Origin: Jiangella asiatica
GTDB lineage: Bacteria; Actinomycetota; Actinomycetes; Jiangellales; Jiangellaceae
Assembly (NCBI RefSeq): GCF_004349065.1
Contig: NZ_SMKZ01000020.1
Coordinates: 57,064 to 121,063, forward strand
DNA length: 64,000 nt
Direction of reading: 5' to 3'
Positions 53,394 to 63,100 of this stretch are shown in pieces. Within the stretch, counting starts at the first letter, position 1, and each line of letters begins with the position of its first letter. The position numbers and the translations under genes were made by a program. The notes under the pieces are model-generated. The model worked only from the letters and a program-made list of their open reading frames with translations, was not told where the DNA came from and did not search any database.

Positions 53394-53465
53394 TTGATCT
53401 TGGAGCCTTCGCGGAATCCATCGGACATTTCACCCGCCGATTCCGCGATTTCTCCAAGATCACGG
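53394..53465. repeat. Family C palindromic element
   Basis: Nested inverted repeats: outer TGATCTTGGAG with CTCCAAGATCA and inner TCGCGGAAT with ATTCCGCGA, around a loop of about 22 nt. It lies between divergent cbs and the SGNH gene, where a terminator is not expected. End positions are good to one or two bases. Confidence 0.6.
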
Positions 53466-53522
53466 GTCGGGGCGGCGGCGGTTCGGCGGGGGTGCGCGAC
53501 ACGGCTTCGCTAGAGTCGATGC

Positions 53523-54530
53523 GTGGTCGGCATGCTCAGCGCTCGCACGGCGCGTCGGATCGCAACGGCCGCCGCGTACGGCGGCGGAGGTCTCAGTCTC
53601 CTGGGCGCCAGTGTCTACGGTCTGCTCCGGCTGCAGGCCACCGTTGCCCGGCGCACCATCACAGGGCGCCCGCTCGGCGGGCCGCCCGACCCCGACGGCA
53701 TCTACGGCACCGGGGACGGCCCGCCGCTGTCGTTCGTCGTCATCGGCGACTCCGCGGCCGCCGGCTACGGCGTCGAGACGCCCGAGGAGACACCGGGCGC
53801 GCTGCTGGCCGCTGGACTGGCCGAGGTGGCGCACCGGCCGGTCGCGCTCACCACCGTCGCCCAGGTCGGCGCGCAGAGCACCGACCTCACCGACCAGCTC
53901 GACAAGGCGATAGTCGCCTCACCCGACGTCGCGCTGGTGATCGTCGGCGGCAACGACATCACCCACAAGGTCCGGCTCACCGACTCCGTCCGGCTGCTCG
54001 ACGAGGCCGTCCGCCGGCTGCGCGACGCCGGCTGCGAAGTCGTCGTCGGCACCTGCCCCGACCTCGGCACCATTCGGCCGATCCGCCCGCCGCTGCGGTG
54101 GCTGGCCCGGCGGGCGAGCCGCCAGCTGGCCGCGGCGCAGACGGTCGCCGTCGTCGAGGCCGGCGGCCGGACGGTCTCGCTCGGCTCGATCCTCGGGCCG
54201 GAGTTCGAGGCCGCGCCGGGCGAGCTGTTCAGCGAGGACCAGTTCCATCCGTCGTCGGCGGGCTATGCCCACGCCGCGGCGGCCGCGCTGCCGTCGATGG
54301 TCGGCGCGCTCGGACTGTGGGCCGCCGACGAGGACCGTCCCGAGCTGGTCCGCGGCGACAGCGTGCTGCCCATCTCGATCGCCGCGGTGGCCGCCGCCGA
54401 CCACGCCGGCACCGAGGTCGCCGCCGCGACGGTGGGCGGCGACGCCAGCGGGCCGCGTGGGCGCTGGGTACTGCTTCGCAACCGCCGGCGGCGCCCGCTG
54501 CCCGACGCGGTGGAGGCACACCGGGCGTAG
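53523..54530 (+). CDS. SGNH/GDSL-type esterase
   Basis: A 335-residue hydrolase. An N-terminal membrane segment (AAAYGGGGLSLLGASVYGLL) anchors or exports it. Block I is VVIGDSAAAGYG (Ser nucleophile), block III IVGGNDI, and block V is SEDQFHPSSAGYAHA with Asp and His. The C-terminal 80 residues are Ala-rich and poorly conserved. The mycobacterial counterpart in the same backbone (Rv1075c, from memory) is an esterase. It is divergent from cbs. Confidence 0.87.
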   Translation: MVGMLSARTARRIATAAAYGGGGLSLLGASVYGLLRLQATVARRTITGRPLGGPPDPDGIYGTGDGPPLSFVVIGDSAAAGYGVETPEETPGALLAAGLAEVAHRPVALTTVAQVGAQSTDLTDQLDKAIVASPDVALVIVGGNDITHKVRLTDSVRLLDEAVRRLRDAGCEVVVGTCPDLGTIRPIRPPLRWLARRASRQLAAAQTVAVVEAGGRTVSLGSILGPEFEAAPGELFSEDQFHPSSAGYAHAAAAALPSMVGALGLWAADEDRPELVRGDSVLPISIAAVAAADHAGTEVAAATVGGDASGPRGRWVLLRNRRRRPLPDAVEAHRA

Positions 54531-54555
54531 TGGGGAGGGTCGCGTGTAGCCTGGA

Positions 54556-54571
54556 GTTACCAATCGGTAAC
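54556..54571 (+). promoter_or_regulatory. GTTACC-AATC-GGTAAC operator
   Basis: A perfect 6-bp inverted repeat with a 4-bp spacer lies 19 bp before the thiolase start, just after a -10-like TGTAGC. It resembles operators of TetR-type fatty-acid regulators in actinobacteria. The binding protein is not in the window. Confidence 0.55.
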
Positions 54572-54590
54572 ACCGGTCGAGGAGCCCGCC

Positions 54591-55811
54591 ATGCCCGAGG
54601 CAGTCATCGTCGCCACCGCCCGCTCTCCCATCGGCCGGGCCTACAAAGGGTCGCTGGTCGACGTCCGTCCCGACGATCTCGCCGCCACCGTCATCGACGC
54701 CGCGCTGAAGCAGGTCCCTTCGCTCGACCCCGCCACCCTCGACGACATCTACGTCGGCTGCGCGGAGCCGCGCGACGAGCAGGGCGGCAATGTCGCCCGT
54801 CGCATCGCCGTCCAGCTCGGGCTCGACGACATCCCGGCGGCGACGATCAACCGGTTCTGCGCGTCGTCGGTGCAGACCGCCCGGATGGCCTTCCACGCGA
54901 TCAAGGCCGGCGAGGGCGACGCGTTCGTGTCGGCCGGGGTGGAGTGCGTCTCGCGGTACGTCGGCTTCGGCGGCGCCGGCGTCGACCCCGAGTCGACGCA
55001 GAACCCGATCTTCGCCGACGCCAAGGCGCGCACCGCCAGGTACGCGGAGACCAACGAGACCTGGCACGATCCGCGCGCCGAGGGCCAGCTGCCCGATATC
55101 TACGTCCAGATGGGCCAGACGGCGGAGAACGTCGCGACGCTGTGCGGGGTGACCAGGACGGACCAGGACGAGTTCGCCGTCCTGTCGCAGTCGCGCACGG
55201 AGCAGGCGATGAAGGACGGCTTCTTCGCCCGCGAGATCGTCCCCGTCACCCGGCCGGACGGGCAGGTCGTCGACACCGACGACAGCCCTCGCCCGGGCAC
55301 CACGCTGGAGAAGCTGACCGCGCTGGACCCGGTGTTCCGGCCGGCCGGCACCATCACCGCCGGCAACTGCACGCCGCTCAACGACGGCGCCGCCGCGGTG
55401 GTCATCATGTCCGACACCCGGGCCCGCGAGCTCGGGCTGACCCCGCTGGCCCGTGTCGTCGCGACCGCGGCGTCGGCACTCTCGCCGGAGATCATGGGGC
55501 TGGGTCCGGTCGAGGCGACCCGCCGGGCCTTGGCACGGGCCGGCATGACCATCGACGACGTCGACCTCGTGGAGATCAACGAGGCTTTCGCCGCGCAGGT
55601 CGTGCCGAGCGCGCGGCAGCTGGGCATCGACTACGACAAGCTCAACGTGCACGGTGGCGCCATCGCGCTCGGCCACCCGTTCGGCTCCACCGGCGCGCGC
55701 ATCATGACCACGCTCGTCAACGGGATGCGGACCCGCGACGCCTCCATCGGCCTCGAGACCATGTGCGTCGGCGGTGGCCAGGGCATGGCGATCATCCTCG
55801 AACGCCTCTGA
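54591..55811 (+). CDS. Acetyl-CoA C-acetyltransferase (thiolase)
   Basis: A 406-residue thiolase for beta-oxidation or acetoacetyl-CoA metabolism. Active-site residues are Cys90 (INRFCASSVQTAR), His362 (ALGHPFGSTGAR) and Cys392 (CVGGGQGMA), with LVEINEAFAAQ also present. The neighbourhood matches FadA3 (Rv1074c, from memory). The upstream palindrome suggests control by a fatty-acid-responsive TetR repressor. Its TGA abuts the stop of the convergent small gene. Confidence 0.94.
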   Translation: MPEAVIVATARSPIGRAYKGSLVDVRPDDLAATVIDAALKQVPSLDPATLDDIYVGCAEPRDEQGGNVARRIAVQLGLDDIPAATINRFCASSVQTARMAFHAIKAGEGDAFVSAGVECVSRYVGFGGAGVDPESTQNPIFADAKARTARYAETNETWHDPRAEGQLPDIYVQMGQTAENVATLCGVTRTDQDEFAVLSQSRTEQAMKDGFFAREIVPVTRPDGQVVDTDDSPRPGTTLEKLTALDPVFRPAGTITAGNCTPLNDGAAAVVIMSDTRARELGLTPLARVVATAASALSPEIMGLGPVEATRRALARAGMTIDDVDLVEINEAFAAQVVPSARQLGIDYDKLNVHGGAIALGHPFGSTGARIMTTLVNGMRTRDASIGLETMCVGGGQGMAIILERL

Positions 55812-56120
55812 TCACTCCGACGGCCCACGCAGGCTTCTGAGGGCCGCCACGACGGCGTCGAGGTCGGCCTCGTGCCCCGCCGCCAGCGCGTCGAGCAGTT
55901 CCCGTCCGACGACGGCGACCTGGTCGGCCAGCGCGTGGTCGGCGAGCCTCGGCACCGGGCGCCGCCGGTCGCCGCGAGCGTCGGCGGCCGCGTCGGCGAG
56001 CGCCTGCGCCAGCCGGTGCGCGGCGTCGGCGACCGAGGCGACCGCACGGTCACCGCGGCGCAGCTCCCGCACCAGGCGCTCGAGCTCCCGCCCCAGCGCC
56101 TGGGCATCCTTGCTGATCAT
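55812..56120 (-). CDS. Small helical hypothetical protein
   Basis: A 102-residue, Ala/Arg-rich protein of predicted helices with repeated hydrophobic heptads (GRELERLVRELRRGDRAVAS, ADHALADQVAVVGRELLDAL). No known domain is recognised. ATG at 56120 (MISKDAQAL) is preferred; ATG at 56168 would add 16 residues. The stop abuts the thiolase stop (TGA|TCA). Confidence 0.6.
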   Translation of the reverse strand: MISKDAQALGRELERLVRELRRGDRAVASVADAAHRLAQALADAAADARGDRRRPVPRLADHALADQVAVVGRELLDALAAGHEADLDAVVAALRSLRGPSE

Positions 56121-56225
56121 TACGGCCGGTCCGATCTCCAGATGGTCTTGACGAAAGGGTTGTGCCATCCCGATGCGTCAGGCACAGTCGTGATACGGGA
56201 GTCCTCGAGAGCCGCGGAGGCAGCC

Positions 56226-56456
56226 ATGAGCCTGAATCACTCCGACGAGACCCATCGCAACCTTCTCGCCCGGGTTCCAGGCATCACCGGACGAGACCTT
56301 CCGGAGTGGTTCGAGGCCCTCGAGGCCGGACCCGCCTTCCTGCGGTTCGACGATCGCGTGAGATGGCTCCGCGACGAGCACGGCCTGGCCCACGGCCACG
56401 CCACCGCCATCGTGCACGAGCACGACCTGCGCCGTGCGGCGCGCCTGTTCGGCTGA
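56226..56456 (+). CDS. DUF4287-domain protein
   Basis: A 76-residue protein matching the DUF4287 pattern: NLLARVPGITGRDLPEWFEA, FDDRVRWLRDEHGL and HGHATAIVHEHDLRRAAR. Members occur alone or fused to DUF5655; the role is unknown. GGAGGCAGCC precedes the ATG. Confidence 0.82.
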   Translation: MSLNHSDETHRNLLARVPGITGRDLPEWFEALEAGPAFLRFDDRVRWLRDEHGLAHGHATAIVHEHDLRRAARLFG

Positions 56457-56598
56457 CCCCGAACGCCCCCGCACCCTTCTACCTGGGGTTCGTGAACATC
56501 ACCGGGACCTCTCGCGCATCACCAGTCACCCGGTGTCGTCGTGTCGGGCAGGTCTCGGCCACGGTCACGCTCGCTCCCTCGGGGGCAAACGGCTGGAA

Positions 56599-56685
56599 TG
56601 ATCACGTTCAGCAGGATCACCCGAGCCTCACCATGATTGCGAGCATGGTGTGACACGAGATCTCGTGCTGAACGTGATCATCTCG
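56599..56685. repeat. Family B intergenic repeat, copy 2
   Basis: Outer arms TGATCACGTTCAGCA/TGCTGAACGTGATCA (56599-56613/56666-56680) are a perfect 15-bp pair. An inner CACCATG/CATGGTG stem (56629-56635/56644-56650) and the palindrome CACGAGATCTCGTG lie between. Positions 56637-56685 match 21586-21634 at 45 of 49. It sits between convergent genes in the gap 56457-56776, which holds no gene. Confidence 0.75.
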
Positions 56686-56776
56686 AGGCGGTCGGGCGGC
56701 GGAGAAGCGATTCGGCCCGCCTCGTGAGGTCCACGAGGCGGGCCGACGCGTAGTCACCGTCCGACGGCTGGGCGGG

Positions 56777-57577
56777 TCACTCTCCGCGGAGAATGGCCAG
56801 CAGCCGGAGGATCTCGATGTAGAGCCAGACGAGCGTGACCGTGAGGCCGAACGCTGCCGTCCAGGCGAACTTGGCCGGGATGCCGGCCTTGACGCCCTTG
56901 TCGATGAAGTCGAAGTCGAGGATCAGCACCAGCGACGCCAGGCCGACCGCGAACAGGCCGATCAGCGCGCCGAACGCGCCGTCGCGGAAGCCGAACGCGC
57001 TGTTGGTGTCGCTGAACACCATGAACAGCAGGTTGACCAGGCTGAACAGCGCGTAGCCCATCAGCGCGATCATGACGCCGCGCTGGAACTTCGGCGTCAC
57101 CCGCACCTTGCCGCTGCGGTACACGAGCAGCGTGGCCGTGAAGACCGCGAGCGTGCCCAGGACCGCCTGGGCGACGATGCCGTCCAGCGGCTGCCCGCTG
57201 ATGGCGTAGTTCTCGAAGACCTGGCTGATGCCACCGACGAACAGACCCTCGAACGCGGCGTAGGCCAGGATCAGCGGCGGCGACGGGTTGCGCTTGAACG
57301 CGTTGACCAGGCCGAGCACCAGTCCGACGATCAGACCGACGAAGGCGAGGCCGGGGTTGAACCAGCCCACCACGGCGCCGGCCAGCAGAACGGCGAACGT
57401 GATGCCGGTCTTCATGACGACGTCGTCGTAGGTCATCCGCCCGGTCTGCACGGGCGTCGCCGAGGGTGCGGCGTACATGTCCTGAAGCTCTTCAGCGCTC
57501 GGCGCGGCGGCGTCGTAGGTCGCGTGCCGTCCGTTGAAGCCCTCCGCCCGGCTGAAGATCGGGTTGTTCCCTTGCAT
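56777..57577 (-). CDS. Bax inhibitor-1/YccA-family membrane protein
   Basis: A 266-residue protein with a 60-residue soluble N-terminus (NPIFSRAEGFNGRHATYDAA) and seven transmembrane helices of the YccA/TMBIM fold; FEGLFVGGISQVFEN and LVLILDFDFIDKGVKAGIPA are characteristic. ATG at 57577 follows GGAGGAG. The last backbone gene recognised here, it corresponds to Rv1072 in mycobacteria (from memory). The function in actinobacteria is unknown. Confidence 0.9.
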   Translation of the reverse strand: MQGNNPIFSRAEGFNGRHATYDAAAPSAEELQDMYAAPSATPVQTGRMTYDDVVMKTGITFAVLLAGAVVGWFNPGLAFVGLIVGLVLGLVNAFKRNPSPPLILAYAAFEGLFVGGISQVFENYAISGQPLDGIVAQAVLGTLAVFTATLLVYRSGKVRVTPKFQRGVMIALMGYALFSLVNLLFMVFSDTNSAFGFRDGAFGALIGLFAVGLASLVLILDFDFIDKGVKAGIPAKFAWTAAFGLTVTLVWLYIEILRLLAILRGE

Positions 57578-57744
57578 CGCTCTCCTCCAACGCCCGCCAT
57601 CGGGCGAATCAGATACGTATGGCAAGTCTACTGATCAGCGAGCCGAATCACGAGACCGCGTGCCGCCGGACGCGCTGGGTACGTGACGGTCACGGGTTCC
57701 CGCCGGACGCACACCCGGTGGGTGCGGAGACCGGGAGGGCCACC

Positions 57745-57963
57745 ATGCCACAGGAAGACGACTCGCACGACCGACCATGGGGTCACGAAGACCCAGCCCA
57801 ACGCCCGGCGCGGGCGATTCCTGACCGCGAGCCGAGCAACTACCAGGACCCTGACCGCCGGCCGGGGCGCTGGCCGCCGTGGACGCTGTTCGTCGCGGTC
57901 GTCGTGGTGCTGGTCGTCAGCCTGGCCATCCTCGCCGTGATCGGCCTGGTCGCCCAGAACTGA
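57745..57963 (+). CDS. Small single-pass membrane protein
   Basis: A 72-residue protein: a charged, Pro/Asp/Arg-rich cytoplasmic N-terminus followed by one C-terminal transmembrane helix (LFVAVVVVLVVSLAILAVIG) ending LVAQN. GGGAGG precedes the ATG. No family is recognised. It is divergent from the Bax-inhibitor-like gene and upstream of the DUF3352 gene. Confidence 0.65.
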   Translation: MPQEDDSHDRPWGHEDPAQRPARAIPDREPSNYQDPDRRPGRWPPWTLFVAVVVVLVVSLAILAVIGLVAQN

Positions 57964-58059
57964 CCGCGGTCGCGCCGCCGACGTTGCGGTATGCCCCGTT
58001 TCCCACGGTCGGTTACCCTGAGCGCGAACATCTGACGAGGTGTCGCCAAGGGGGTAACG

Positions 58060-59772
58060 ATGTCGAGTACAGGTACACCCGGGGGTCCGGGCGAGCCCGG
58101 CGGTCGGAATCCGGACGGTTCCGTCCCGCCGGTGCCGCCACCTCCTGGCACCACTCCCCCCACGCCGCCCACCGGCGCGACACCCGGTCCGCAGCCCACC
58201 CGGCCGCTGGACCTCGGCGCGGTGGCCGTCGGCCCGGTACCGCCGCCGCCAGGTGCCTCCAGGCGCCGCCGCGGCCTGGCCGCCGGAATCCTGGCCGGTG
58301 TCGCCGTCCTGATCGTGCCCGGTGCGGTGGTGGCGTGGCAGGCCCTCGACGGGGGCGGCACGCAGCCGCACGACGTGCTGCCCGGCGACGCGCTGGGCTA
58401 CGCGCGCGTCGACCTGGACCCATCGGCCAGCCAGAAGATCGAGGCGTTCCGGTTCCTGCGCAAGTTCCCGCTGTTCAGCGAGGCCACCGGTATCGAGGAC
58501 GACAACGCCGACCTGCGCGAGCGGCTGGTCGACGCGTTTTCCGCATCCACCGGCTGCGACCTGGACTTCCAGGAGGACGTCGAGCCGTGGATCGGCAACC
58601 GCCTGGGCGCGGCCATGCTGCCGCCGACCGGCGACGGCGAGGAGCCCGGCTTCGCACTGGCGCTGCAGACCGACGACCAGGATGCCGCCGAGGCCGCCAT
58701 CGACAAGGTGCTGGGCTGCGACGCCACCGGCGGCGCTGAGATGGGCCGCGCGTTCCTCGACGGCTACCTGATCATGACCGACACGCAGGAGAACGCCGAC
58801 CGCTACGTCGAGGCGGCCGGCGAGTCCCCGCTGAGCGAGAACGCCGAGTTCACCGAGACGATGGACCTCCTCGGCGACCCCGGCATCGCCTCGGCGTGGA
58901 CGTCGGGCAGCGCGCTGTTCGACACGTTCGGCGGTGCGGAGGCCCTCGGCGAGATTCCGGAGGGGAGCGGCATGCCCTCCGGCGACGACATGGCCGAGAT
59001 GATCGACGACTCCTATCGCAATGCCGCGATGGCGTTCCGGTTCGACGACTCCTATGCCGAGCTCGCCGCCGTCATGACCGGCGAGATCTACCAGGCGGTC
59101 GACGCCGGAGTCCGGGCCAACGTCCCCGAGGACACCATGGCGTTCCTGGGCGTGTCCGGCGGCAGCCAGTACGTCACCGACAACTGGGACGCGCTGCTCG
59201 GTACGTATCCCGACGCCGAGGAGGAGCTGGGTGCCCTGGAGGACGAGATCGGGATCTCGCTGCCCGAGGACATCGCCACGGTGTTCGGTGACCACCTCGT
59301 CGTGGCCGTGGGCGGCGGTGAGCTGGACCCAGGCGCGATCGCGGAGGGCGACCTGTCCACGCTCGACGTGGGCGCGCGGGTCGAGACCGACCCGGAGGCG
59401 TTCCAGGACCTGTGGGACCGCATCCAGGGCATCGCCGAGGACGCGGGTGCGTCGCTCGAGGGAGTGCCGCTGCAGACCACCAACGACGGCTACGTCATCG
59501 CCAGCAACGACGACTACGCGAATGCGCTGATCGACGGCGGCGACCTCAGCGACAGCGACGTCTACACCACGGCCGTCAGGGACGCGGGCGAGGCCAACAC
59601 GGTGTTCTTCCTGAACTTCGACGCCGTCGAGGACGACATCCTGTCCGCGGCGGAGGGCCAGGGACTCAGCGACAGCGAGCTCGAGTCGCTGCGGGCGCTG
59701 CAGGCGGTCGGTGTGTCCGCCCAGGTGCTCGACGGACACACCGAGATGAGCCTGCGGGTCACGGCCGACTGA
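58060..59772 (+). CDS. DUF3352 extracytoplasmic protein
   Basis: A 570-residue protein: a Pro/Gly-rich cytoplasmic start (residues 1-65), one transmembrane helix (GLAAGILAGVAVLIVPGAVV), then a large acidic extracytoplasmic DUF3352-type domain (LPGDALGYARVDLDPSASQK at its start; DTMAFLGVSGGSQYVTDNWD within). Function is unknown; family members are exported actinobacterial proteins. Low Cys content, one pair (CDLDF, LGCDA). Confidence 0.85.
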   Translation: MSSTGTPGGPGEPGGRNPDGSVPPVPPPPGTTPPTPPTGATPGPQPTRPLDLGAVAVGPVPPPPGASRRRRGLAAGILAGVAVLIVPGAVVAWQALDGGGTQPHDVLPGDALGYARVDLDPSASQKIEAFRFLRKFPLFSEATGIEDDNADLRERLVDAFSASTGCDLDFQEDVEPWIGNRLGAAMLPPTGDGEEPGFALALQTDDQDAAEAAIDKVLGCDATGGAEMGRAFLDGYLIMTDTQENADRYVEAAGESPLSENAEFTETMDLLGDPGIASAWTSGSALFDTFGGAEALGEIPEGSGMPSGDDMAEMIDDSYRNAAMAFRFDDSYAELAAVMTGEIYQAVDAGVRANVPEDTMAFLGVSGGSQYVTDNWDALLGTYPDAEEELGALEDEIGISLPEDIATVFGDHLVVAVGGGELDPGAIAEGDLSTLDVGARVETDPEAFQDLWDRIQGIAEDAGASLEGVPLQTTNDGYVIASNDDYANALIDGGDLSDSDVYTTAVRDAGEANTVFFLNFDAVEDDILSAAEGQGLSDSELESLRALQAVGVSAQVLDGHTEMSLRVTAD

Positions 59773-59780
59773 CCGGCGTA

Positions 59781-59799
59781 GCACCCACCTGGTGGGTGC
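59781..59799. terminator. Bidirectional terminator
   Basis: GCACCCACC/GGTGGGTGC around a single T (effectively a 7-bp stem with 5-nt loop), followed by GTCTTGTG on the plus strand, lies between the convergent DUF3352 and S8 peptidase genes. Confidence 0.65.
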
Positions 59800-59812
59800 G
59801 TCTTGTGGACGG

Positions 59813-60196
59813 TCAGCCGGCGGCGATGCGCCAGGCCCGGTCGACCTGCTGGACGACGCGGTTCCCGTCGCCGTCCTCAGCACTCACCCGCACCGACGCG
59901 AACCCCTCACCCGCGGCCGGCACCTGAGCCTCGAACGAACCGTCACCAGACGCCGACACCGGCACCTCCCGCCAACTGACACCGTCGTCGAACGACACCT
60001 CCACACCCACCGAAAACCCACCCGGCCCGTCCGCACCCGGCTGGTAGTCCGGCGTCACCACCAGCGGATACGACACCCCCGCCGGCACCTCGTTGCGCAG
60101 CCCGGCGTCCAGCTCGTAACCCAGCTGCACCAACGCCAGCACCTCGGACTCACCCGACGGACGACCCGACCGGAACCCCCACGTCGTCTCGGTGTG
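59813..60196. repeat. 384-bp direct repeat, copy 1 (second copy 63617-64000)
   Basis: The last 384 nt of this peptidase gene are identical to 63617-64000, where the window ends, so the repeat may be longer. It covers the stop codon and the C-terminal 127 codons. Confidence 0.95.
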
Positions 60197-63100
60197 GGTG
60201 GAGGTCTCCTTCCAGTTGAGCCGCCCGTCGGTGACGGACAGCGACAGCTCGAAGTCGCCCTCCTCCGCGGGCACCGTGAACTGCGCCTCCGACCAGTCCT
60301 TCGTCCCGACGACCTCGCCGTCGCGGCGCAGCGTCAGCTCCGACAGGTCGCCGGCCTGCTGGAAGATCGTGCCGTGCAGCGACCAGTCGCCCCAGGTGTA
60401 GTGCGGGATCGCGATGCGGATCGCGTCGCGGACCCGGGCGACGCCCCAGCCGGTGCCCTCGGGGAACCCGGGCGCGGTGACCGGCCCCCACCACTCGTGC
60501 TCATAGACCCGGCCGGGCTCGTACTGCTCGACGGCCGACCAGACCCAGTACAGGTTGCCGTATCCCTGGTGCGGGCGGGCGTGCCGCTCCCACTGGACGC
60601 GGTCGGTGCTGACGTACTCGGTGCGCACGACGGGGCCGCTGCGGCCCATCGGCAACGACACCCCGAGCAGGCTCCCGTCGAGGTAGGCCAGCCATTCCTC
60701 GCCGCGGGCCATCTCGTCGGACTCGGCGCGGAAGTCCGAGACCACCGTGGCCAGCTCGTCCTCGGTGACCTCGTAGACGATGCCGCCGGGCAGGCCGTCG
60801 GACTCGGTGAACACGAGCTCGTAGGAGTACCGGGAGTCGGCCAGCCCGACGACGTCCAGGGTCAGACCCGGGTCGGTGGCCAGCGTCGCGCGCAGTCGGT
60901 CGCCGGTGGCCTGGTCCAACGCGTACGTCGGAAGCGCGCCGCCGCGCAGCTGTGGCAGCCAGCCCCCGGGGTGGTTGTTCTGGATCAGCAGCAGCGCCGC
61001 GCCGGCCGCCTGCGCCGCGCGCGCCTGCCGCGCCAGCTCGGCCTGCACGGCCAACAGGTCGGACCCGCTGGTCCGACGGACCAGGGCGACCTTGCCGGCG
61101 ACGTCCACGGCGGCGAACTCCGCGTCCGTGCCGGCGCCGACGTCGACGACCGGCAGCGACGCCTCGCCGGCGTACGGATGGCCGATCGACACCAGTGACG
61201 GCGTGCGATCGATCTCGAAGCCGTCCGGCCCGGCCACCCCGGCCTCGAGCAGAGGCTCCACGAGCTGCCAGGCAGTGCTGATCTCGAGCTCGCCGGTCTT
61301 GGCCGCCGGTCCCCGGAACGCGTGGAGGTCCTCCTCGTACCAGCCTTCGGCGACGACGACCGTCCTCGACCGGTCACCGATCTCGCGGCGCCACACTACC
61401 TGGTAGCGATGGACGTCGGTCTCTCGCGGCGTCTCGACCTGGACCGGTTCGGCGTCGCGGGCGTCGTAGTCGAGGGTGACGTCGCCGTCGACGACGAGCT
61501 GTGGCTCAGCGGCGAGCGCCCGGTCGGCGACCCGATAATCCACCGGTGCCGTCTCGACCGACGCCACCATCGTGTACGTGCCGGCCGGCACCGCCACGGT
61601 CGCGACGCCGTCGGTCATGAACGCCCGGATCCATTCCGCGGTCTCGTTGTTCCACAGGTCGACGGTGCCGGTGGCCCGCGCGCCGTCCCGGGCGATCCCG
61701 GTCACGGTGACCGTGTGCGCGCGACGCTCGACGGTGAATGACACCACGCTTTGCACGCGGACGTCGCGGTCGCGCGGATCGGTGGCCACGATCCGGCCGG
61801 TGTAGGCGCCACCGGTGCTCGCCGACGGCGCCACGCGGACCTGCGTGCTCGCGGTGCCGCCGGCCGGTATGGACAGGACCGGGTCGGCGAGCCGGAGCAC
61901 GGGCGCACCGGCACCGTCCGAGCCGACGCGGGTGACGTCGGCGGACAGCACCAGCGTGACCCGCTCGTCGGTCGGGTTGTGGTAGGTCAGGGTCTGGCTC
62001 ACGCCCGGGTCGTCCATGCCGAGGTAGCCCAGGTTCAGCACGCTCTGCTCGACGCTCACCGCGTCGGCGACCGCCGCGGCGACGTCGAGCCGGCCCGAGC
62101 CCTGGAACGTCGTGCGCTCACCGTCCAACGGCAGGCTGCTGGCCACCAGCCGGGACTTCAGCTGCTCGCCGTCCCACTCCGGGTGCTGCTGAGCCAGGAT
62201 GGCGGCGGCCCCGGCCACGTGCGGCGTGGCCATCGAGGTGCCGTTCAGGGACGTGTAGTGCTCGTCGAGCAGGTTGCCCAGCGAGGTTCCGGCCGCGCGG
62301 GCGGCGACGACGTCCACGCCGGGCGCCACGATCTCCGGCTTCACCGCGCCGTCGCCCAGCCGCGGGCCACGCGAGGAGAAGGACGCCGCCTCGTCGTCCT
62401 TTTCCACCGCACCCACGGTCAGCGCCGATGTCGCCGCACCCGGTGAGGTGACGGTGCCCTCGGTTGGTCCGATGTTGCCCGCGGCCACCACGAACAGCGT
62501 CTCGGACTCGGCGGTGAGCCGGTCGACGGCGAGGCTGAGCGGGTCGGTGCCGTCGCTGGGCGCGTCTCCGCCGAGGCTCAGGTTCACGACGTCGGCGCCC
62601 TGCGCGACCGCCCACTCCATGCCGGCGATGATCCAGTCCTCGTACCCGCTGCCGGTGGCGTCGAGAACCTTCCCGATCAGCAGGTCGGCCCCGGGAGCGA
62701 CGCCCCGGTTGGCGCCGCCGGACGCAGCCCCGGTGCCGGCCACCGTCGCCGCCACGTGCGTGCCGTGCCCGTGCCCGTCGACACCGGTCCGGCCCTCCGG
62801 ATCCGGATCCGGGGTGAAGTTCGCCGCGCCGACCACCTGCCCGGCGAGGTCGGGATGGGTCGGGTCCCAGCCGGTGTCCAGCACCGCGACCGTCGTCCCG
62901 GTGCCGTCGTACCCGGCCTCCCACGCCGCCGGCGCGCCGACCTGCGAGACGCTCTCGTCCAACGCCACCTCGACCCGGCCGTTCAGCCAGACCCGCCCCA
63001 CCTCCTGGGCGAGGACGGCATCCCACAGCACGCTCCGCGCGGCCCGGTCGGCGGTGACGACGACCGCGTCGATGCTGTCCAGCTCGCGCTCGACGAGGAC

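Noticed and set aside
52148..55840. 1230-residue plus-strand frame across cbs, the SGNH gene and thiolase
   Set aside because: It is a composite of shadow frames; the recognisable families lie in other frames.
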